Assembly (NCBI GenBank): GCA_973895155.1
Contig: OZ316893.1
Location: 17,856,001 to 17,920,000, forward strand
Length of the DNA: 64,000 nucleotides
DNA from: Marsupella aquatica
Taxonomy: Eukaryota > Marchantiophyta
Direction of reading: 5' to 3'
Position 1 is the first letter of the stretch. Every line of letters begins with the position of its first letter. The notes under the pieces are model-generated. The model made no database searches and had not been told where the DNA came from. It saw only the letters and a program-made list of their open reading frames with translations. Shown in pieces: positions 49,554 to 58,037 of this stretch. Made by a program: the position numbers and the translations under genes.

Positions 49554-50479
49554 ATTAATGTAACAATTTCTCTAGCAGGATCTCGGAAATCAGATGCAGG
49601 GTTGGTGTCGGGTAATGCTTTGACTGCAACTCCATAGCTTTCTCGTGACAACAGTCTTGGGAAGGATGAGGATCCGCCAGAGGGGTCAGAGACCCCGGAG
49701 GATGTGAGTGCTCCGCCAGTGGATGCCACGAGCACTAGGAAGAAGAAGAAACGTTGCGTTTCTACTTCTGGTGGGTCTCACAGGGAAACGCTTGCGGCGA
49801 CTAGTTTACAGAGGAATGTGGGGGACTTCAAGGGGAATAAAACCAGGCCCACATTTGTGGAGTCTACCTTGGCATAGTTCTACGATAGTGTGTTTCAGAG
49901 GGAAGCCATCTTGGGTTTCTCGTGTAGAGGCCTGGGGAAAGAATCTTGTGAAGTCGGGTTCTTGATCGAAGGGGGTTATTAGAGGTGGAAAAGTTAGGGC
50001 ATTTGGTGTCGATGCAGGATTTCTATATCTGCCTACCGGATTGAGGCCATCACTTTTTGACAAGAAAGTCCCGAAATGGAATGTGCAAGACCACTCTCTC
50101 CCTAGGGCTTTCTTTAGCGCAATGGACCCTTTCCTATCGGACGATGGACTTCTGGCTATTCTTCACACTGGAGAATATGACCAGATTTCAGAAGTGATAT
50201 CTGCATGCCAGCAGTCACAAAACTTTGACTGTATTGCATCGTATATAGTTGTCATGGGGTTTCCTATGTACAAACCTAAGTCTGACACTCAAGTACTTAA
50301 TGACATCCATTCTGGTCGGGTATGGCACACGTGACAGTAAACAGGAAAGAGATTTATTGGTACCAGCAAAATTTTTCCTGTTACCAGCAAAAACTTACTG
50401 TTACCAGGAAAAATAACCATGTCAAAATATTTTCTAAAAAGTCTAATTTTCCAAAAAAATTTAAGTTACAACATCTTTT

Positions 50480-50753
50480 GGCTAGCTTTGGGCGCTAGCA
50501 AATAAAATGAAATTTTGAAAAACAAAACCCTTTTTTTCCCCAAAAACAAATTTCAAAAAAAATTCACAAAAAATTCACAAAAAATTACCACTCATTTTCT
50601 TGTTACCAGTTTCTGTTACTGTTTGCTGTTTCCTGTCGTTTGTAAATACCCCTTTTGGCCAGCGCCAGGACCTAACCTTGTATATCATTCATTTTGGCCA
50701 GCGCTAGGCGCTAATGTTGTATATCGTTCATTTTGGCCAGCGCCAGGCACTAA
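50480..50753. repeat. Four palindromes in family M copy 1 intron 3, three in a 39-bp tandem array
   Basis: GGCTAGCTTTGGGCGCTAGC lies at 50480-50499. Three further units of the GCCAGCGCYAGGCRCTAA kind start at 50658, 50697 and 50736, exactly 39 bp apart, each preceded by CATTTTGG or CCTTTTGG. All lie in intron 50320-50799. Confidence 0.82.
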
Positions 50754-51784
50754 TCTATGTCTTTTTATGTCATGACCTTACTATTCTATTGTTTTGTAGA
50801 TCTTCACGCTACGGTTGGATATATTCGATCGGGTTTTGAGAAAATAAACAATACCAAAAGATCCCAAGTTCCGTCCATTGTTGCCTTTCGAAGATCCTTC
50901 AATTACAAATCTGGTAGGACTTCCGTCTTTAAAGTCGGATCCAATGCCATAACTTGTGGCTTGTGGAAATGGGCGGCTCACAGTTGCTTTTATGCAGTCC
51001 ATTATAGAGATCATCTCCTGTCCAGGGGATATTGTGATCGACTGGACCTGTTGCTCAGGAAGTTCATTCGTGGCGGGAGACTATTATGGTAGATTTGTTG
51101 TTGGGGTGGAAGGGCGAACAGAGTTTGTCACGGCTTCAAAGTGTATCTTAGCTGACCTTTTGGAGCCAAAATCAACTTTGACTCCAGAGAAGAGATTGTC
51201 AAGGAAAGTGAAAGAGAAGTTGGATAGAGTACGATCAATTTTGAACTTTGATTCCGAAGAGAGCGAGCCGGATGTTGCTGGGGAATCTGATGAGGAAAAG
51301 ATTCCAGTTGTCAATCTAGGAGACAACGAGGGAGAGAAAACAAATCCCTCAGGATCAAAATATGATTTCGAGGATGAGGAGTCTTCTAAGTAATGCTCGT
51401 AAGTTCACTCCAAATGTACAACTGTTTTCAACAACATATTTTTGGTAAACTTAGTGTTTGTTTTAATATGGATGAAACTTTCAGGTTGGAGTGGAATACG
51501 CGAAGAAGGTTTGAACTCCGGAAAATGATCGCTGAAGCTATGGAGATTACACCAGAAAAACCATTTATTCTCCCATCCTATGCTGAGAAAGCCGCCAGAA
51601 AAGTAGAGAGGTCTCGGACATTATCTTGGGAAACAAAAGGTCTAAGACTTAGAAGAGGTTCTGATAGGAAGTTTTTGGTGAACAAATTTGTGGATGACAT
51701 GTGCCGGAGTGAGTTTGTGGACGACGAGGCGGAGTCAACCGATAGATCCGATAGTAGTGAGACAGAGTCATCTGAGTAGATCAT

Positions 51785-52435
51785 TTATGAGAACCCCATT
51801 TGTATCATTTCCATCGTATAAAAATGTTCAGACATGAACAAATATTTGTAGTCAAATTGGTATATTGTGTTCACAAGTGAGCTTGGAGAAATATGAAAGT
51901 TCAATATTTCACTTTAGCGCCTAGCTTCATTCCAGAGACTATTGCAAAACTTGGATTCAGATTATTTTGGGGACATGCTCTGGGTGACTCGTATTGTATA
52001 GCGTCTGGCATTGATCAAATAACATGTTTTCGGAATTTCCAAGGAACGAAAATGATATGGAAATGACTTTGTTTTTGATAGCGCCAGGCGTTAGTCAATA
52101 ATATGCCTTCCAGAACGAGTATTACCGTTGAAGTTTTGTCGGTTAAGTGAAATGAACGTTAGCACCCATTGGAGCGATATTCCCCGTCGGTCCATTCTCA
52201 TGCGTTGGTTTGGTCGTATGTCCGTTGAATCCAAAAAATGGCAATCCTTTGAGGGGGCATACATTCAAGTATCTATTCACAGTGTGACCGTCAGTCAGCG
52301 AAACAAGTATCTCCGGGAGGCCTAAGAGCACAGTGTGAATAGCTGGAATGAAACTCGTCTGGAGGGCTTAAGAGTCTAACCGTCAGTCAGCGAAACTGTC
52401 ACAAGCGTTGAGTAACCCGATCAAAGTAACCGTCA
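51785..52435. other. Spacer with degenerate palindromes and direct repeats
   Basis: No gene. Palindrome-like units lie at 51914, 51999 and 52079-52096 (TAGCGCCAGGCGTTAGTC). ACCGTCAGTCAGCGAAAC occurs at 52286 and again at 52380. The left arm of an exact 34-bp inverted repeat is at 52296-52329. Confidence 0.6.
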
Positions 52436-53235
52436 GTGGACGATATGGAGCGTCTTGGTGTCAATGTCGATAACATTGTGCGGCCCCAGAGGGAAGTGCC
52501 AGCATTGGAGGAGCAGACCGATCAGACGGTCAACTTTGGGTCATCGACATCGATTGCAGACACCGAGACTTGCGTGACCAAGACTTCCGACATAAGGAAT
52601 CGTCTCCAGCTGCCTGCAGACGAGGATATGAGCCCGGGTAAATGGAACATTCCTTGGCTTCCTGATTCTCCTCCGAGGCCATTTCATGAGAGATTCTCAA
52701 TTCATTATCCAACTCCCGAACATCCTTCATCGAATGTCTTCTGGGATGTGGAATTTCAGTCTGCCTAATTTCTTGGTCGTATCAATTTCTATGATACAAA
52801 CCTTCTTGAGTCTTCATCGCGCCCTTCGCAAAGGCTTCCAAGTGCGCGGTACGTTGCAACTCGAACATTTGGCTTTCGACAGAAGCCAAAACGCAAGAAG
52901 GCAGGGCTCAACAACAAATGTGAATCTTTGTTTGATTTGGGATCATCCTAGGATCATGGTGGTCATGGTCTGGGTAGCGCCTAGCGCTACTCATTTCATG
53001 GAGGAGACCCACATCCGGTTTGTAGTTTGGAATTGGAGGAGGTGCACTTGGTGCTTCATTTTGGGGTTAGGCTAGGCTTGTGAATGGGTTCTTTCACCGA
53101 GGGTTACTCTGTTAGAGTGAGGTTGACTACAGTTCGCAGGGCTCAATGACGGATTTGGGTCTTTCTCTGATCCGGCATTCTTGAATAGAATTGTGGTTAG
53201 ACTCTTAGGCCTCCCGGAGATACTTGTTTCGCTGA
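52296..53235. repeat. Exact 34-bp inverted repeat bounding 0.94 kb
   Basis: 52296-52329 is the exact reverse complement of 53202-53235 (core AAGTATCTCCGGGAGGCC). The right arm continues as GGTTAGACTCTTA, which also complements 52368-52384. The left arm is flanked by a small hairpin (CTATTCACAG...GTGTGAATAG). No target duplication was found at its edges. Confidence 0.7.
52436..53075 (+). pseudogene. Family T N-terminal fragment
   Basis: Open frame 52436-52768 carries SPGKWNIPWLPDSPPRPFHE preceded by SDIRNRLQLP. These match T copy B (GEWNIPWLRDEPTLPFED, preceded by LDIQNRNSLHQ at 19560-19680). A second frame extends to about 53075 without recognised motifs. The downstream zinc-finger, DDE and SWIM parts are absent. 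It sits between the arms of the 34-bp inverted repeat (52296-52329 and 53202-53235) and may be a small non-autonomous derivative. Confidence 0.55.
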
Positions 53236-53491
53236 TGCGATCTGTGATCCGATGAATAATTTTGAATCGGTGGAGGTGGACTTTAGGCTCCTCATTTTGG
53301 AATTTTGTATTGTGCTTCATTAGTAGAAGTGTGTATACACAATGTTTTCGCTTTAGTAAAAATAATTTTTGGCTTGAGTTTTGTGAACTGGTATCATTAT
53401 GTTTTTCATTTTTGGGTAGCGCCTGGCGCTATGATGTTTCATGGTTGTGTTTCATTATGGTATTCATTTTTGGGTAGCGCCTGGCGCTATG
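52974..53491. repeat. Three palindromes, two in a 58-bp tandem repeat
   Basis: GTAGCGCCTAGCGCTACT lies at 52974-52991. GTAGCGCCTGGCGCTATG starts at 53416 and again at 53474, 58 bp apart, within repeated CATTTTTGGG...ATGATGTTT text. A further weaker unit is TTGGCGATCTTCGCTAAC at 53780-53797. Confidence 0.82.
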
Positions 53492-55099
53492 ATGTTTTCA
53501 CGTTTGAGTCGATCACTATGTTTGGAACCATGGATGATTAAAAGTGAACATTGCTTTGGATTTTGAGAGTTTTTACCCATTGACTAGCCGGGTTATTCAT
53601 GGAATATTCTCTTTGCACATGTTATTTTGGGATATATTGTTGACATTTTGGTTGAATTATTTTCCTGTTTCCTTTTTGCTGTTTCCTGTTTGGATTTTCC
53701 TGTTTCTTGGCACGGTGGTGATACCCTATGGTTAATGTGTAAAGTTTTTTGGAGGGATACATGTTGGGGGATAATATTGTTGGCGATCTTCGCTAACAAT
53801 AAGTTGTCCTATACAACATACAAAATATGAAAGTCTACCCGTCAATTGATACTCTTTATCAATATACAATATTATATGTCAATATTGCTAGTGAGGATAT
53901 ATTCTTGTTATCTTGGCTTAACAACAATGCTGCAAAGTGAACATATGAGGACAATTTATCCAAAAGTTGCACAAATTTTCCTTATACCATGAGTTTTTTT
54001 CCTAATAACAGTAAAATTTCTCCTTTTTATTAACATCGTTAGTATACCCTTCAGTAGAGTTCTACTAGGGAACCTGTCTTGCTCAATTCTCTCCTCGCTC
54101 TCTCTCACTCTGTGTCTCTCTCTGTCTTGCTCTCCATTGTCTCCACTTTCCATCATCCTCTCTCCTGATTGTTGGCACTTGCATTCTGCTTTTGTTATGA
54201 AGCTTCAATTGCTTCTTTGCCTCTGCTGAGGTGTGATTTCAACTCCGCGGTCCAGTCCTGTCCTCAGTTGCAGAGTGCTAATTTGTGTCTTGCAACAACC
54301 CTTCAAAACTGTGCACTGCAATGCTCCATCTCCAATTTTATGAATTAGAAGTTAATACGCGCGCCTATATGCTTGACTTGTGCCTTTTGAGGCTTTTGGA
54401 TTAGAGGTTGCTACTATCCAATCTCAGAGCCCTAAACTTCAAATTTCCTCTATGCAATTCTACCTCTACATTCATGTTTTGCCAACAAGAAGAACGCAAA
54501 GGGAGCGGGCCACTCTTCCATTGACTACTTTGCCACTGTATGTATTTAATGCACAGGACATTAATGAAATGTGACACTCTATAATCTACTCCTATGCGGA
54601 CAACTGATGAGCCAAACTCTATTTGTGGCACTCTATCAGAACATTTTTCCACCCGATTGAGAGCTTTCTCTTTTGCCAAGCTAGGCACAAAGAAATCATT
54701 CCAGGGTTTCTGAATGCCTGAGGTCTGTAATCACTCCGAGCCCTCTGCATTGTCATTGCTTTGTCTTCAGTGGTGGTCAGGCCTTTGTGCTACCATTGCC
54801 AAGATTTTATTTGCTGCCTGCAGACTTGCATGTTTGCTTCAATTTGCTACTCTACGGCTAGTCATTAGTTTTCTTTCACGATTAGCGAGTGTCCAATGTT
54901 AGAGTCCTGGGTCTCCTGGCATGTCTGTAGCAGCTTTTGTCTATTCCATTCAACTCCACTAAGACTGGCCATACTGTGTTGTTTCTATCGGGGTTGAAGT
55001 CATGGCTTGTCCAAAACGGCCAGCACGCAGAGGCGAATCACACGTGAGGCACGAATCCATGAGTAGACATCGTCATTGGTCCAATGTACAAATTCATTA
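53492..55099. other. No recognisable gene
   Basis: AT-rich sequence. A pyrimidine-rich stretch (CTCTCTC type) lies at 54085-54150. A short open stretch near 55003 (ATGGCTTGTCCAAAACGG) may be a 5' exon of the EDM2-like relic that follows, but this cannot be shown. Confidence 0.4.
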
Positions 55100-55680
55100 G
55101 AAAGTCGCTCATGTCTATGCCATTTGTGATGATGGAGGTGACCTAGTCATGTGTGATGGCCCCTGCTTGAGACAATTCCATGTCAATTCCTAGTCCACTT
55201 ATGCACTAGAGAATGCATGCCCTAGGGTTGGGCTCCAGGAGGACCATCAGGGTGCTTGGACCTGCTTTGATTGTGCCACTAATATCAACAAGTGTGCTCA
55301 ATGTGGCACAAATGGCACTCTTGGGGGGGGTGAAGCAGAGTTGCAAAAATATCCCGACAGGTTCTGTGTTTGTTTTTTCTGTTTGATATGCCTGCCCCAT
55401 GATAACTCTCTTTGCCCACTGCATATTTGTCCTGTTTGTGGGGAGCCTGATGATGACTACTGGATAGACATGGTCCATTGTCCCAGATGTCCCACAGCCT
55501 GGCACGTACCATGAGTGTTTACTAGCCCTTCAGGAAAAAGGGTATGCATGTGACCGACAGATTTATTCCCACTCTGCACACGGGGTTGATAGGTGGTTTT
55601 TGTATTGCCACCTCCATATGATTGACCCTCATCTGCAGACCCCTACAAGAGACCACTTGACTTGGCTATTGTTGGATGAC
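55100..55680 (+). pseudogene. EDM2-like PHD-finger region, gene fragment
   Basis: Encodes tandem zinc-finger sequence like that of EDM2, a plant nuclear protein that reads histone marks and controls heterochromatin-associated transcripts. Segments in order are CDDGGDLVMCDGPCLRQFHV, CAQCGTNGTLG, CPLHICPVCGEPDD, VHCPRCPTAWHVPC and YCHLHMIDPHLQTPTRDHL. The last two correspond to the EDM2 motifs RRCPTSYHRKC and YCLKHEIDxxLGTPxRDH. There is a TAG after FHVNS, a frameshift in the G-run at 55323-55331, and another near 55510. Neither the N-terminus nor the C-terminal region was seen. A fragment, probably captured. Confidence 0.65.
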
Positions 55681-56640
55681 ACCTCCAGCGCCAGCAACAA
55701 AACAAGAGAATCAGTACCAACAGGCTGAGCTAAATGAATCCAAGTTCATTGCACATTTCACATTTTGGACTTCTTAATGAAGTGGGGCACCTCACTGCAG
55801 TGTCAACCATAGATCAAAAACACCATTCTACACTGAGTTGTCTTTCAAGTTTGTGACTGCATAGTCAATTTTGATCTTGCTTTTTCAGTTCAGCCATACA
55901 TGGTTCTGTCCTTATACCTTCGTACACAATGACACCTCAAAAACTAAGTTAACTTTTTTTTTGAAGACTGATTAAGTTAATTGCAATTTCAAAGTTAGGG
56001 CCTACACAAGGATGTCTGTGTGTTTTCCACTTTGAGCAAATCATGTGTATGGTAAGAGACCATAACTGTGAAAGACTAAAAATTCCAAGCAGACAGTGTT
56101 TCCTGGAATAAACAAATAGGCATGCATTGGAGTATGAAAATACATATATAGCTCAAATTATGTATTTGTTTTTGCTCTTTACAAAGGTCATCTGCCTGTA
56201 CCTGACCCATACATTTGTACAATTACAGATGTGACTGGAAATTGGGCTTTTGAATGAAATCATTCTCAATCCCCACCACTATGACCTAAGAGACAGGTAT
56301 TTTTATGTGAATTCAGGCTATATCCACAACAAATCAATATATAGGGCCACGTGTATGCTATGTGTGTACTCAAATGGGTTGTCACTCTACTTTCATCATT
56401 CTCTTTACATAAACACATCATGGTTGATATATAATATGACTGAAGAGCATATGGTTTGTCATATAACTTCGTCATGGGATTTACTGCATGTATTGACTTT
56501 TGATCCTGTCATGTGGGCCACAATCAGGGAGAGTGCACTTTGTGTCATCAGAGAGCATCGGGCTGAGGGACAGGCAATGCAGGCATTGGTATTTCTCTGT
56601 TGGCTTTTATTATAGGAGGCATCACGCCTTCCAAACGGAA
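55681..56640. other. No recognisable gene
   Basis: AT-rich. An open frame at 56250-56615 has no motif I recognise. Confidence 0.4.
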
Positions 56641-57425
56641 GCGCAAACCTGTCCTTCTTCCACCTTCCCAGTGTGCTCCCATCTTCCAAGGGGTCAAAGT
56701 CTTTTTCAATTGTCCCAGGTATTCAGAGTGCAAGATTGGATATCCTTAGGAGAAAACTCATTGAGCGTCATGGTACAGAGACACAATCTCAACTACAGGA
56801 CACTAAAGTCATCCATATTATTGCAGAAGCATGGGAACATTGTCTGCAAATGGCATCTTGGTCGGTTTTCTATGACAGTCTTCTTGAGGCATGTCAAAGT
56901 ACTTTCAGCAGAATGGATGTCTGACTCCTTTAGAAAAGGGAGTGTCCAAGATCCTGATGATTATAATTGTTTGAGAGCAAGTACAACAGCATCCAAATGA
57001 TGAAAGACAATCAAGATTGGCACAAGGCATGTAGAATTGCAAGGAGAGATGGTAGTAGGGTGCCCTCTATTGACCAGATCACAAAAGTATACAACAACAT
57101 TATCCCATATGAGACACAACCCTTCCCAAACCGTACCATGTTCAGAGGTTTGAGGGCTGCTATACTTGACAAGTCTATCAAACCATATAGGGTCTGTCGT
57201 TTCAAGAGGGAGATTAGTAGAAGAGGTGGTATTGTGATTGAGAAGCTCACTAATGAGACCACCCATCTCATTGCTTATTCATATTCTAAGGCATGCCGAG
57301 AGTATGGAAAGTCCACGGTACGATGGCTCATCACACATGGGTTGCGTGTGGTCTGCCCTGAATGGGTAAGGCAGTCACTTTCAGGAAATATGCGATTGGA
57401 TGAGCATAAATATGATTTTGTATGA
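56641..57425 (+). pseudogene. Two BRCT-domain segments, relic
   Basis: The first segment reads CAPIFQGVKVFFN, then in a shifted frame GIQSARLDILRRKLIERHG and, in a third, VKVLSAEWMSDSFRKGSVQD. This is the pattern of the N-terminal BRCT of DNA polymerase lambda-type proteins. The second (about 57139-57425) is cleaner: MFRGLRAAILDKSIKP, RRGGIVIEKLTNETTHLIAY and VVCPEWVRQSLSGN, with the conserved Gly-Gly and Trp of BRCT domains. BRCT modules bind phosphoproteins in DNA repair. No polymerase domain follows. Frameshifts make this a pseudogene. It is contiguous and co-oriented with the EDM2-like and TNP2 relics. Confidence 0.62.
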
Positions 57426-58037
57426 AGTATGGCCAGCAAAGCCATTCATTCCCTATGACGACTTAGAATATGTTACTTCTGAGTTCCAGACCACGGATGA
57501 AGAGTTTTTTGATAGTGCGTATGATTTTGTTAATTAGCCCTTACTAATGATTATGAATAACTAAGGTCTCAACTGTCTATGCTATCTAGACCATTACATT
57601 TTTGAAAACTTTTGTGTGTTATTTTTGGTCTACAAGACATTACTCCTTTTCATCCTCCAAATGTCTTGGTTTTGCATGTGGAGATGTATGGCAGTGTATG
57701 ATGTTGTACCATTGACTGGTCAACGACCAAGCACCTCATCGATTATAGAAAGTTTGTTATGATGTTGTTGCCTGTAGTGAGCAGATGATACATGAGCAGG
57801 TCGGGCGCCAGCACAGAGCAGACTTGATAGTGAGTGTGTTTAGCGTCTATGATATTCCCTTAATGAAACTTGCATGTCTCCCTCGATGTACTTAGAATAT
57901 GAAATTGTATAAACCTGTTTGGTGCACAGGGTACATAGCCAAGGGGTGCCTAGGATAGTTGAAGGTATGCATCAGGCAAGTGAGGATGGACAGTTGGGCA
58001 AAAGAATCAAAGACATACCATTGAACTATGACTCCCT
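57426..58037. other. No recognisable gene
   Basis: AT-rich spacer between the BRCT relic and the TNP2 transposase. Nothing identified. Confidence 0.45.

Larger units (their letters stand above)
47487..51779 (+). pseudogene. Family M copy 1: ParB-like plus amino-methyltransferase-like protein
   Basis: The best copy of family M. Exon 1 (to 48019) has a ParB/sulfiredoxin-like domain: PPRIPLCRLVHMEVV, the box YVFDGNHRLFLW, and a following helix ending HIVNQ that continues in exon 2 (48149 on) as TRQAVVESSW. A helical middle region follows (SPEFEDFMDTC, NCPWYLDTD equivalent HCPWYLDTD), then a Lys-rich linker and intron 49481-49578. The methyltransferase-like part has DAGFLYLPTGL, WNVQDHSLPRAFF and LSDDGLLAILH (50010-50190). 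After intron 50320-50799 comes the SAM-binding-like motif I, SCPGDIVIDWTCCSGSSF, then GRFVVGVE (51020-51120). An acidic tail ends at 51779. Lesions are a 1-nt frameshift near 48627, TAG at 48932 and 49046, TGA near 49963 and a frame change near 50960. DNA is the probable substrate by family analogy only. Confidence 0.7.
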
